From NCBI GenBank assembly GCA_030426385.1, contig JAUHYI010000016.1, forward strand, positions 1-64,000: a stretch of 64,000 nucleotides of DNA, written 5' to 3'. Positions 17,431-25,987 of the stretch are shown piece after piece (the first letter of the stretch is position 1; the number at the start of each line of letters is the position of its first letter). Source of the stretch: Phycisphaerae bacterium. Its GTDB lineage: Bacteria > Planctomycetota > Phycisphaerae > Phycisphaerales > Phycisphaeraceae. The notes beneath the pieces are model-generated. The model saw only the letters and a list, made by a program, of their open reading frames with translations. It ran no database searches and was not told the DNA's origin. A program made the translations under genes and the position numbers.

Positions 17431-18549
17431 ATGTCATCCACCACCACCCAACCAACCCTCGCCCCACACACAACTCCTCCATCCCTCCACGCCATCACCA
17501 TCCAGAACCTTTCCCACACCTACCCCACCCCGAAAAAATCCCCGCGTAATAAAAAACAACCTCGCAATCAAAAATCAGAAATTAAAAATCAAAAATCGCC
17601 CCCCGCCCCCGCCCTCTCCGACATCAACCTCACCATCCCCAACGCCAAAATCTTCACCATCCTCGGCCCCAACGGCTCGGGCAAATCAACACTTCTTCAT
17701 ATTCTGGCCACACTCATCAAACCCACCACAGGCACCGCCACCATCTTCGGCCAGGACATCAAGACACACGCCGCTGAGGTTCGCAAACATATCGGCGTCG
17801 TCTTCCAAACCCCTTGCCTCGACCGCCACCTTTCTGCCCGCGAAAACCTTCGCCACCATGCTGATCTCTACGGCCTACCCAAACGCGACATGCACACACG
17901 CATCGATCAGCTCCTCACATGCGTCGGCATCATCGACCGGGCTGACGACCCCGTCTCCCAGTTCAGCGGCGGCATGAAACGTCGAACCGAAATCGCAAAA
18001 ACGTTACTCTCCGCACCCGACTTGTTATTGATGGACGAACCCACCAACGGCCTCGATCCCACCGCCCGCCGAGAACTCTGGCAAATCCTCGAAACACTTC
18101 GCGATCAACTCGGCACCACCATCGCCATGGCCACCCACGAACTCGACGCCGCAGAAAATTGCGACCAACTCGCCATCCTCGACCGTGGCCAACTCATCGC
18201 TTACGACACACCCACCAACCTCATCCAACGCATTGGTGGCGACGTCATCACCATCGAGCCCGCGTCTCACCTCGATCAGGACGCCCAGGCTCAGTTCTGC
18301 CAAACCATCACCGACCTCTTCGCACCCTGGCCCGACCCCGACGCTGTCCCCACACAAATCAATCACACCATCCGCTTCGAACACCGCAATGCTGACAACG
18401 TCATCGCCACCCTCCGTCGCGATCACACCCACCACATCAAACGCATCACCCTCGGCAGCCCCACCCTCGACGACGTCTTCACCCACCTCACCGGCCACGC
18501 CTTCCACCCCCCCACCCCCCCACCCTCCCCACATTTTTCCCCCGCATAA
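17431..18549 (+). CDS. ABC-2 type exporter ATPase (DrrA/CcmA-like), repeat-bearing
   Basis: An ATPase of an ABC exporter. Walker A GPNGSGKST (about residue 76), signature FSGGMKRRTEIAK, Walker B LLLMDEPTNGLDP, H-loop MATHELDAAENCD, and a DrrA-like C-terminus ending TLGSPTLDDVFTHLTG. Two oddities come from intergenic-type repeats: residues 35-58 (KKSPRNKKQPRNQKSEIKNQ and following) are encoded by AAAAATC-type tandem repeats within strand 1-2 of the fold, and the tail after LTGHAF is Pro-rich from a C-tract element. No permease follows, although such ATPases in ctaAB operons are usually followed by one. Function may be impaired. Confidence 0.88.
   Translation: MSSTTTQPTLAPHTTPPSLHAITIQNLSHTYPTPKKSPRNKKQPRNQKSEIKNQKSPPAPALSDINLTIPNAKIFTILGPNGSGKSTLLHILATLIKPTTGTATIFGQDIKTHAAEVRKHIGVVFQTPCLDRHLSARENLRHHADLYGLPKRDMHTRIDQLLTCVGIIDRADDPVSQFSGGMKRRTEIAKTLLSAPDLLLMDEPTNGLDPTARRELWQILETLRDQLGTTIAMATHELDAAENCDQLAILDRGQLIAYDTPTNLIQRIGGDVITIEPASHLDQDAQAQFCQTITDLFAPWPDPDAVPTQINHTIRFEHRNADNVIATLRRDHTHHIKRITLGSPTLDDVFTHLTGHAFHPPTPPPSPHFSPA
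17564..17598 (+). repeat. AAAAATC-type tandem repeat inside the ABC ATPase gene
   Basis: Units CAATCAAAAATCAGAAATTA and following AAAATC copies, strongly AT-rich in a GC-rich gene, read in frame as Lys/Asn/Gln/Ser residues. Confidence 0.65.
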
Positions 18550-18607
18550 CCCCCCGCCTTTACCCTGTATATCCTCACGCCTTCGACACCAACCCGCATT
18601 TCCACTC

Positions 18608-18626
18608 CGCCGCTTGCGGCTTAGCG
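18608..18626 (+). repeat. Dispersed repeat CGCCGCTTGCGGCTTAGCG
   Basis: Third copy of the family, about 60 bases after the ABC ATPase stop. It is followed at 18667-18694 by ACTTTTA heptamers. Confidence 0.75.
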
Positions 18627-18756
18627 CGCACAAAAAAACACGCTTAACCCAAACGTGCTCACCCAATCCCCACTTTTTACTTTTAACTTTTAACTAACAC
18701 CAATCCCGTTTAAAACTGGTGCGGCCTAAAATCTTCTCGTGCACCAACCCCCGGTA

Positions 18757-18776
18757 CCCCCGGTATTCACCGGGGG
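18757..18776. repeat. Hairpin CCCCCGGT-ATTC-ACCGGGGG
   Basis: A perfect 8-base stem with a 4-base loop between two convergent genes, with a partial extra copy of the left arm at 18749-18755. There is no T-run, so it may be a repeat element or a weak bidirectional terminator. Confidence 0.5.
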
Positions 18777-18821
18777 CTGACATAGACCTAAGCATGTGTA
18801 TTTCTCATCACTTGTATCATT

Positions 18822-19511
18822 TCACAGCAACGCCTGCGACCGGTGCTGTGGCGACAATTGCAACAGTACGGACGCAATGTCATCCGGATCAAGCACGGCA
18901 TCGGAAACGCCAGCTTCCACGCATGCTCGAGGCATGCCATACACCGCGCACGTCGATTCCGATTGCGTCAATACATTGCCGCCACGCTCTTTGATTTTTT
19001 GCGCACCGATCAAACCGTCTGAGCCGATCCCCGACAGCACCACACCCAGCACCGGCCTGCGATACACTTCGCCACACGAGCGCAACAACTCATCCGCAGA
19101 CGGATAGTACAACTTCTCGGTTGGCTCTTTACTGATTTCAATGCGCTTCTGACCATCGCCACGCGATTCGCCGGTCACGCCTTGAATCACGCGCATGTGT
19201 TGGTGTCCCACGCCCACGTACACCACGCCATTGAACACCGGCATGCCATCTTCGGCATGCACCACCGTCAACGGACTGATCAGATCCAATCGTCGGGCAA
19301 ACGTCTCGGTAAACATCGGCGGCATATGTTGGGCCACGAAAATCGGCACCGGCATGTCTGCAGGCAAACAACGCAAAATTGATTCCAAAATGCGCGGAGC
19401 CCCTGTACTCGCACCGATCGCGATCGCTGCAAAATGATTCAGCTCATACACCGGCACGGGTTGGGTAACCGTGGCAACCATATCTTCTCTATCGGCGTCT
19501 TGCTTGCCCAC
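18822..19511 (-). CDS. CheB-type methylesterase, catalytic domain only
   Basis: CheB enzymes remove methyl groups from chemoreceptor glutamates or deamidate glutamines. The 229 residues show the catalytic triad regions: IAIGASTGAPRIL (Ser), IFVAQHMPPMFTETFARRL (His) and VVLSGIGSDGLIGAQKIKERGG (Asp). The usual N-terminal receiver domain is missing and no chemotaxis gene is near, so its control and partner are unknown. The start may be 19511 or the internal ATG 30 bases later. It is divergent from pabB with only 31 bases between. Confidence 0.85.
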   Translation of the reverse strand: MGKQDADREDMVATVTQPVPVYELNHFAAIAIGASTGAPRILESILRCLPADMPVPIFVAQHMPPMFTETFARRLDLISPLTVVHAEDGMPVFNGVVYVGVGHQHMRVIQGVTGESRGDGQKRIEISKEPTEKLYYPSADELLRSCGEVYRRPVLGVVLSGIGSDGLIGAQKIKERGGNVLTQSESTCAVYGMPRACVEAGVSDAVLDPDDIASVLLQLSPQHRSQALL

Positions 19512-19542
19512 CTTGCCTATATCTTGCCTATATCATGTCTAA

Positions 19543-20940
19543 ATGCCTCGGCCCACCCAACATCTTCGCCAACAACTCCCTTGGCAATGCCAACCTCTCG
19601 ACGCCCTCGCCCGTTGGCCTGTCGATCGCCCATTGCTCATGCTCCATTCAGGCAGGCATCATCCCCAGTGGGCCCGCTGGTCCATCCTCGCACAACCCGA
19701 TACCAACACCCCACCCCTGACATTCTCGGAACCCCCCACGTTTCCCTCGCATAATTCACCTTCATGCCAAACAAAATCTGCATCCCATAACCCATCCGCC
19801 CAGCCTGATCCGTTCGATCATTTACGCCAAACCCTTGCCCAATCCACCCCCGGGCTGTGGCTTGGTTATCTCGCGTATGACCTTGGTCGTTACGTCGAAA
19901 AAATGCCAACCCTCGCCAAAAACGATCGCGATTGGCCGCTTTACAGTCTCCATCACTGCCCCGGCTATCTCCTGCACGACGCGGCCACCAACCATTGGTA
20001 CGCCTGCGGTACCTGGCAAAAAGAACTCCCCTTTGACCTTGCCCCCCCGCCACCTGACACGCAACCACCGCCCCCTCCACCGATCGCCACCTATCGCGCT
20101 GACCAGCTCACCCCGCAGATCACCCCCGACCAGTTCCGCGCGGCGGTTCGCCAAACCATCGACTACATCGCCGCCGGCGACATATTCCAGGCCAACCTCG
20201 CCCAACGTTTTTCCGCGCAATTCACCGGCGATTGGCCCGCGGCCCCACGCGCCCTGTTCGCACAGCTCGCTCGCATCTCACCGGCTTGGTACGGCGCGTA
20301 TCTTGAAATCGATCCTCAACACACCCTCGCCTCCACCTCGCCCGAATTGTTTTTACAACTCGACAACCAACACGTCATCACGCGCCCGATCAAGGGAACC
20401 CGGCCGGCCAACACCGATGTCGCTGAATTACAACACAGCGAAAAAGACGCCGCCGAACTCAACATGATTGTCGATCTCCTTCGCAACGACCTGGGCCGAG
20501 TCAGTCGCTATGGTTCAGTTCACGTCACCCAACCGCGCACCATTGAATCCCATCCCACCATTCATCATGGCGTGGCCACCATCGAATCCGATCTCCGCGC
20601 GGATTGTGACCTCATCGATTTATTGCGTGCCACCCTGCCCGGCGGCTCGATCACCGGTGCCCCAAAAATTCGCGCCATGCAAATCATTGACGAGCTCGAG
20701 CCGAGCCGCCGCGGACCCTATTGTGGTTGCATCGGCTTCATCGATACAACCCATGGCCTCGACCATATGCAATCCACCTGGAACATTGCCATCCGCACGT
20801 TATGCCTCGAACCCAACCGCGTCGACTTCTCCGTCGGCGGAGGCATCGTCGCAGATTCCGACCCCCAATCCGAATACCAGGAAACCCTCGACAAAGCCGC
20901 CGCGCTACTCCGAGCGCTTGGCTTAAATCAACATACTTAA
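19543..20940 (+). CDS. pabB: Aminodeoxychorismate synthase component I (PabB)
   Basis: Makes 4-amino-4-deoxychorismate for folate. The chorismate-binding domain (about residues 190-460) reads YIAAGDIFQANLAQRF, LASTSPELFLQ, RPIKGTRPAN (the PabB lysine), EKDAAELNMIVDLLRNDLGR, LPGGSITGAPKIRAMQIIDE and SVGGGIVADSDPQSEYQET. PIKGTRP favours PabB over TrpE, which normally has a different residue there. The N-terminal part is less conserved and contains a Pro-rich linker (PPPPDTQPPPPPP) encoded by C-rich DNA. The glutaminase partner PabA is not in the window. Confidence 0.92.
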   Translation: MPRPTQHLRQQLPWQCQPLDALARWPVDRPLLMLHSGRHHPQWARWSILAQPDTNTPPLTFSEPPTFPSHNSPSCQTKSASHNPSAQPDPFDHLRQTLAQSTPGLWLGYLAYDLGRYVEKMPTLAKNDRDWPLYSLHHCPGYLLHDAATNHWYACGTWQKELPFDLAPPPPDTQPPPPPPIATYRADQLTPQITPDQFRAAVRQTIDYIAAGDIFQANLAQRFSAQFTGDWPAAPRALFAQLARISPAWYGAYLEIDPQHTLASTSPELFLQLDNQHVITRPIKGTRPANTDVAELQHSEKDAAELNMIVDLLRNDLGRVSRYGSVHVTQPRTIESHPTIHHGVATIESDLRADCDLIDLLRATLPGGSITGAPKIRAMQIIDELEPSRRGPYCGCIGFIDTTHGLDHMQSTWNIAIRTLCLEPNRVDFSVGGGIVADSDPQSEYQETLDKAAALLRALGLNQHT

Positions 20941-21278
20941 CGCAATGTTTTATAGTTTCGCATCCACTTCATTGATAGATAATTAAATTCAATAAAACGC
21001 GATTAAATTTGTGTAGCACAAACCGTTCATTCTCCATAAAATCTTGGCGATGCATTGTTTTATGCCGTTGAATAACGATACAATATAGAGCAAATCTGTT
21101 ACTTGTCTGCGACTTGTTTCATAGGCTTATCGGCTCACCACGTCTAAGCAAAACAGGCAGCCCACAGCAGACACTACTAACACATTAGATGCAATAGATA
21201 GACTTGCGTCAGTTTCGTGAGTAAACATACTTTTGTTTCGCACATAACATCTAGTTATGTCCATTCCGGGGCAATTCC
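20941..21278. promoter_or_regulatory. AT-rich gap upstream of the lipoprotein genes
   Basis: No coding potential. A possible promoter is TTGTTT (21055-21060), 18 bases, TACAAT (21079-21084), about 190 bases before the first lipoprotein gene. The whole stretch is clearly AT-richer than the surroundings. Confidence 0.3.
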
Positions 21279-21680
21279 ATGATGGGTTTATTTCGATTCG
21301 GGTGTGTCGTCATATTTTGCACCGTGACCACGGGTTGCAGTGGTTATGCACCGATCGCCACAGGACCAGGTTATTTTGCCATCGGTTGCTTTCGCGACCA
21401 TCGCAAGACGCAACCGCCTGCCCCACCCAATACGAAAATCATCGACCTTGAGGGCGTGGGCCTCGCCTACACATTCGGATCACTCACGATCGGGTACAAG
21501 CAAATTAACGCCATTATCACTGAGCCTACCGCTGATTTTTCCATTGAGTTAAGTCGCTCGTCCTTCGCCATCGGCAAAACCGCTGAAAGGCAAGCACTCG
21601 AGATCACGCAAGAACGATCGCCACCGCCTTCACCTTCACCTTCACCTTCACCTTCGCACACGCAAACCACGAATCCATAA
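21279..21680 (+). CDS. Small lipoprotein of unknown function
   Basis: I do not recognise the family. The 133-residue product has a signal peptide with lipobox (FCTVTTGC), giving a mature protein lipidated at the cysteine near residue 20. A short core, LEGVGLAYTFGSLTIGYKQ, resembles TTLGVEIAVEP/FIVGYKRAE in the next gene, suggesting paired homologous proteins. The C-terminus is a Pro-Ser repeat encoded by tandem CTTCAC hexamers (21628-21656). Alternative in-frame ATG one codon later; a separate frame starting at 21257 is a shadow. Confidence 0.7.
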   Translation: MMGLFRFGCVVIFCTVTTGCSGYAPIATGPGYFAIGCFRDHRKTQPPAPPNTKIIDLEGVGLAYTFGSLTIGYKQINAIITEPTADFSIELSRSSFAIGKTAERQALEITQERSPPPSPSPSPSPSHTQTTNP

Positions 21681-21751
21681 CCCCACCATCTCCCCCCACA
21701 TTCCCCCCCCCCACCGCACACACTCACTCATACTCTTAGGAATCATCACTC

Positions 21752-22453
21752 ATGAAATATCTTCGATACCTCGCGTCCCTGGCCCTGGCAGTGACAAGTC
21801 TGGCTACTCTCGCTGGCTGCGAAAACACGCAACGTTCCATGGTCTTTTTCACCGGCACAACATTAGGCGTTGAAATCGCGGTGGAACCCAATGCAACCTC
21901 GCCGGCCAAATTCATCGTGGGTTACAAACGTGCCGAAGGCCTGATGGATCCGATCATGGATGATGCTGAAGATTCCACCAATCTCGCTCGCCGTTACAAA
22001 ATTCGTGATAACGCTCACTCCGTACTGGCCAAACTCGAAGGCAAAGTCAGCGGCGGACGCAATGCGGTCATGGGATCGCAATGGTTTGCTTCCGGGTTAG
22101 CCGCAGAAATTCTTGCCCAGAACCCCGCCACCGCCGTGGCATTGGTGGCAGGCAGTGGCAACAATGCCGCCAACGCCGCCGCCACAGCCGCAGCCTCCAC
22201 CAGCACCAGCGTGGACATCACGCCAGATGCCAACAGCCTACGCAAAGAATTTGACGACCTGTCCACGAAGGATTTGAAATCGGGCATCGACAAGCCTAAT
22301 GGTGAAACCTATACGGCCAAGGAAACCAAACGATTTATCGTTGACCGCCTGGAAAAAATCGAACCGAGAAAAAGCTGGATACAAGTTCGTGCCGAAGCTG
22401 GCGATGCCCTGAAACAAATCGTCAGCGAACTCAAAACCAACACCACACCATAA
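21752..22453 (+). CDS. Lipoprotein of unknown function
   Basis: The 233 residues start with a signal peptide and lipobox (LATLAGCENT). The N-terminal part holds MVFFTGTTLGVEIAVEP and a short FIVGYKRAEG segment; the middle is Ala/Asn-rich (NNAANAAATAAAST) and the C-terminus is helical and charged. No known catalytic motif. It follows the first lipoprotein gene by 71 bases and shares a GTxLGVxI...VGYK pattern with it, so the two probably act together at the cell envelope. A C-tract element follows its stop. Confidence 0.75.
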   Translation: MKYLRYLASLALAVTSLATLAGCENTQRSMVFFTGTTLGVEIAVEPNATSPAKFIVGYKRAEGLMDPIMDDAEDSTNLARRYKIRDNAHSVLAKLEGKVSGGRNAVMGSQWFASGLAAEILAQNPATAVALVAGSGNNAANAAATAAASTSTSVDITPDANSLRKEFDDLSTKDLKSGIDKPNGETYTAKETKRFIVDRLEKIEPRKSWIQVRAEAGDALKQIVSELKTNTTP

Positions 22454-22559
22454 CCCCCCCCCCCACACACACCCACACCCACTTTCTCCACCCAATCTTC
22501 TCCTGTCGCCTCGCCCTCTCTCGCTTTCTCCCAGTCCCCCCATTCCCGGAGTCTGTTTC

Positions 22560-22715
22560 ATGCAACAATATGAAACTCTGTTGATCAAAATCCCCAACAA
22601 CCTTAACGATCTCGGCAAGACCATCAGCGAATCCGTGCCCCCCAGCTACCGCCTCATTTCGGTCGATCGATGGAACAATCAATCCGTTCTGCTGGTCATG
22701 CAAGCGATTAACTGA
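22560..22715 (+). CDS. Small protein, 51 residues, DUF4177-like
   Basis: ATG at 22560 with GGAG 8 bases upstream opens a 51-codon frame: MQQYETLLIKIPNNLNDLGK, then a middle part and SVDRWNNQSVLLVMQAIN at the end. The pattern of a YE-start strand, a helix with LNxLGK and a final hydrophobic strand resembles the small DUF4177 proteins, whose role is unknown. It sits between the lipoproteins and the antiporter on the same strand and has typical codon use for the region. Confidence 0.6.
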   Translation: MQQYETLLIKIPNNLNDLGKTISESVPPSYRLISVDRWNNQSVLLVMQAIN

Positions 22716-22890
22716 TCGGCTCCTGCCATTTTTAGTGTCCATCGCCCAATGCGCAGTCACCCCGCGAATTGGCGGCGTCTGCTATTTTGACCATTCCGCG
22801 CGAATTTTTCCTGTGATCCGGCTAGAATAGGACGCATTAATCGCGTCAATGCGTTTGACACTTATATGATCTCCATCAGGGAATCCGCGT

Positions 22891-24675
22891 TTGCCTCACA
22901 TGTTGATATCGAATCTGCCCACACTCGCCGCAGGCTCATTTGAACCCGACCAAGTCGTGACGATGCTTCTGGCGTTCGCTGCACTGTTGGGCACCGCGCG
23001 ATTGCTCGGCGAATTGGCGCGACTATGCAAGCAACCGGCCATCCTTGGCGAAATCCTCGCCGGCGTCTTGCTTGGTCCCACCATCTTCGGCGCAATGTTC
23101 CCCGCCGGCTATGAATTCCTGTTTCCCAAAGACGGCCCGGTGGTCTATGCCATCGAATCACTCGTCACCCTCTCAGCCATTCTGCTCCTTCTGATTGCGG
23201 GGCTTGAGGTCGAACTGTCCACCGTCTGGCGACAAGGCAAACGCGCGCTTAGCGTTGCCACCGTCAGTATGGTTCTGCCCTTCGCCGTCGGTTTCGGACT
23301 TGCGTGGTGGGCCCCCTATTGGATGGGATACGTCGCTGGTAGTGATATCGACCACGGCAAATTACCGTTCGCTTTGTTCATCGGGATCGCATTATCGATC
23401 ACTGCCCTACCCGTGATCGCCAAAATTCTGCTCGACATGGGATTGGCCAAAAGCGAACTGGGCACCGTCGTCATTTCCGCGGCCATGCTCAACGACCTGA
23501 TCGGCTGGATGGGTTTCGCCATCGTCCTGGCCATGATCGCCCCCAACACGGCCATCGATCCGACCGACACCGCGCATCTGAGCATCGGTAAAACCATCGG
23601 CATGACGTTGCTGTTTATCGCGTTGGTCCTGACCGCTGGGGCCTGGCTGTTTAACCGCATTATTCCCTTGATCCAAGCCTACGGTTCCTGGCCCGGTGCG
23701 ATGCTCGGATTCGTGATCGTCACCGCGCTGCTCGGCGCTGCCTACACCGAATACATCGGCATTCATTCCATTTTCGGCGCGTTCATTGTCGGCATCGGTA
23801 TCGGTAATTGCCGACATCTGCGTGAAAAAGTTCGGCGTACTACCCACGATTTCATCGGCAACATTTTCGCACCGTTGTTTTTCGCCTCCATCGGTCTGCG
23901 TGTGAATTTCATTGAGGCCTTCGACTTGCAACTGGTGCTCGTCGTGTTGGCGGTGGCCATCATCACCAAACTACTCGGCGGTTATCTCGGAGCCGTGTGG
24001 GTCGGCATGGGACGCCGGGAAAGCGGTGCCGTCGGCATGGCCATGTGTGCTCGTGGTGCAATGGAAATCATTCTGGGACAACTGGCCCTCGACGCGGGAC
24101 TGATCGACCAATCCCTGTTCGTGGCCATCGTGTTCATGGCCCTGGTCACCAGCCTGATCAGCGGCCCGGGCATTGAAAAAATGCTCGCACGTCGACAGCC
24201 GCGCAAACTGCGCGATTACCTGTATGAAAAACAAGTGATTCTCGACATGCGCGCCTCGACACCCCGTGAAGCCATTCGCGAACTCGCCGCAGTCGCCGCT
24301 CAAACACTGGACATGGACTACGACATGATCGACCGAGCCGTCTGGGCCAGGGAACAAATCGTCCCCACCGGCATCGGCCGAGAGGTCGCCGTTCCCCACG
24401 CCAGGCTTCCAAAGCTAAGCGCCCCTACCCTGATCCTCGGACGCAGTTTCTCCGGCATCGATTTCAACTCACCCGATGGCGAAGAGGCTCAGATCATTTG
24501 CCTGCTCCTGACTGCCGAGCACGACGCCACCAGCCAACTTGATTTGCTGTCCCTGATCACGCGTTCGTTCAATGATCCGATTGTCCGCCGGGACATCATG
24601 CGTGCTGAAAGCTTCACCGCTATTCTCGCCGCCGTCAATACCAACGAAAGCGTCCCCGAAAACGAAGGCCACTAA
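22891..24675 (+). CDS. Na+/H+ antiporter (CPA2) fused to PTS EIIA-like domain
   Basis: Residues about 15-405 form a KefB/NapA-type cation:proton antiporter with 12-13 membrane helices, including KQPAILGEILAGVLLGPTIF and the SITALPVIAKILLDMGL region. Residues about 430-590 resemble a PtsN/fructose-type EIIA domain with the phosphorylatable histidine in REVAVPHARLPKL. The fusion implies that cation exchange may be tuned by PTS phosphorylation. The start is probably the TTG at 22891, with AGGGA 8 bases upstream; an ATG at 22900 lacks such spacing. First gene of a four-gene run. Confidence 0.9.
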   Translation: MPHMLISNLPTLAAGSFEPDQVVTMLLAFAALLGTARLLGELARLCKQPAILGEILAGVLLGPTIFGAMFPAGYEFLFPKDGPVVYAIESLVTLSAILLLLIAGLEVELSTVWRQGKRALSVATVSMVLPFAVGFGLAWWAPYWMGYVAGSDIDHGKLPFALFIGIALSITALPVIAKILLDMGLAKSELGTVVISAAMLNDLIGWMGFAIVLAMIAPNTAIDPTDTAHLSIGKTIGMTLLFIALVLTAGAWLFNRIIPLIQAYGSWPGAMLGFVIVTALLGAAYTEYIGIHSIFGAFIVGIGIGNCRHLREKVRRTTHDFIGNIFAPLFFASIGLRVNFIEAFDLQLVLVVLAVAIITKLLGGYLGAVWVGMGRRESGAVGMAMCARGAMEIILGQLALDAGLIDQSLFVAIVFMALVTSLISGPGIEKMLARRQPRKLRDYLYEKQVILDMRASTPREAIRELAAVAAQTLDMDYDMIDRAVWAREQIVPTGIGREVAVPHARLPKLSAPTLILGRSFSGIDFNSPDGEEAQIICLLLTAEHDATSQLDLLSLITRSFNDPIVRRDIMRAESFTAILAAVNTNESVPENEGH

Positions 24676-24734
24676 CCCATCCCGCTATCCCCAAACAACC
24701 CCGCCCGCCTCGCCTTTGCTGCTACAATTCTCCC

Positions 24735-25493
24735 ATGCTGATCACCCTCATTGTGGTTGTCGCCGCGATCATCATGATCACTTGTGAACTGATTCGACCG
24801 GGTCGCCGTTGGCCCGCCGTCACCGGCTGGTGGTTGCGAGCCATTCTGTTCAATGCCATTCAGGTCGTCATCGTTTTCGCCGCAGGCCTGGTCTGGGACG
24901 GTTGGATGATTGATCACCGACCCTGGCGACTCGACACGCTGGGCACCACCGCAGGCGCCATCATCGGCTACCTCGTCATCACCTTCATCTATTACTGGTG
25001 GCACCGCTGGCGTCACGAAATCCCCTTCCTCTGGCGGTGGCTCCATCAATTCCATCACAGCCCGCAACGCATCGAAATCATCACCAGCTTCTACAAACAT
25101 CCGCTCGAAATCGCCATCAACGGCCTGCTCTCCAGCGCCATTCTTTACCTGCTCGTCGGACTCACCCCGCAAGCCGCAGCCGTCGCTGTGCTCATGACCG
25201 GACTCGCGGAACTTTTCTATCACTGGAACGTGCCCACGCCCCATTGGCTTGGCTACATTTTCCAACGTCCCGAATCGCATTGCGTCCATCATCAGGAAAA
25301 TCGTCACACCAATAATTTTTCCGACCTCCCGCTATGGGACATCCTCTTTGGCACGTTCGACAATCCCAAAAAATGGGAAGCCCGTTGTGGCTTTGCCCAG
25401 CGCGAACACGCCATCGGCGCCATGCTCATCGGACGCGATGTCAATATCAACAACAACCCAAATAACAAACCAAATCAGGAACCCCAACCGTGA
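24735..25493 (+). CDS. Fatty acid hydroxylase / sterol desaturase family protein
   Basis: A membrane di-iron hydroxylase. The 252 residues have four or five membrane helices and the His-box set of the superfamily: WWHRWRHE, LHQFHHSPQ and HCVHHQENRHTNN, which together ligate two irons. PLWDILFGTFDNPKKW is also typical. The substrate cannot be told; lipids or carotenoid-like molecules are possible. Its stop overlaps the next gene's GTG start. Confidence 0.9.
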   Translation: MLITLIVVVAAIIMITCELIRPGRRWPAVTGWWLRAILFNAIQVVIVFAAGLVWDGWMIDHRPWRLDTLGTTAGAIIGYLVITFIYYWWHRWRHEIPFLWRWLHQFHHSPQRIEIITSFYKHPLEIAINGLLSSAILYLLVGLTPQAAAVAVLMTGLAELFYHWNVPTPHWLGYIFQRPESHCVHHQENRHTNNFSDLPLWDILFGTFDNPKKWEARCGFAQREHAIGAMLIGRDVNINNNPNNKPNQEPQP

Positions 25494-25987
25494 AACGCTA
25501 CAAAATCGCGGCAATCCTGTTACTGATCCTCGGCTTGGCACAAATGGCAGGCGACATTTTTTCGTTACCACCCTTAAAAGCTATCGCCGCAGCCACCGGC
25601 GCTTCGCCCGCACCCAAGGTCTTTTCCGCGGTCAATGGCTTTGAAACTTACTCCACTGCGTTTTGCCTTACCTGGGAAAACCAACAGGGCCAAACCCAAC
25701 GCCTGATCATCACCCCACAATGCTACGCGCAATTGCGCGGTCCCTACAACCGCCGAAATGTCTACGGTGCCGCACTCGCCTACGGCCCATTGTTAGTCAC
25801 CAACGAACATACCCGTCCCATGTTCGACGCTGTCACGCGCCATGCCCTGCGCGGCAATGCCATCGTCCTCCGCGAACTTGGCGTTGATCCCGACACCATC
25901 GCCTCACCCGTTCGTGTCGAGTACCAACCGATCAACGCCAATCTCCCTGTCGGCCTGCCGCTGATCATTGAGGTCGCCGATGACTAA
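25490..25987 (+). CDS. Hypothetical membrane-anchored protein
   Basis: Not recognised. Starts with GTG at 25490, overlapping the hydroxylase stop by 4 bases. The 165 residues begin with a signal or anchor helix (IAAILLLILGLAQMAGDIF) and continue as a soluble exported domain of about 130 residues with no known motif. The next gene overlaps its end by 8 bases, so the three are translationally coupled. It may support the HTTM protein that follows. Confidence 0.75.
   Translation: MKRYKIAAILLLILGLAQMAGDIFSLPPLKAIAAATGASPAPKVFSAVNGFETYSTAFCLTWENQQGQTQRLIITPQCYAQLRGPYNRRNVYGAALAYGPLLVTNEHTRPMFDAVTRHALRGNAIVLRELGVDPDTIASPVRVEYQPINANLPVGLPLIIEVADD

Noticed and set aside
18025-18666. 213-codon minus-strand frame opposite the ABC ATPase
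   Set aside because: Antisense shadow; the plus frame carries Walker and signature motifs.
23407-23931. 174-codon minus-strand frame opposite the antiporter
   Set aside because: Antisense of hydrophobic helices; strongly polar and without motif.
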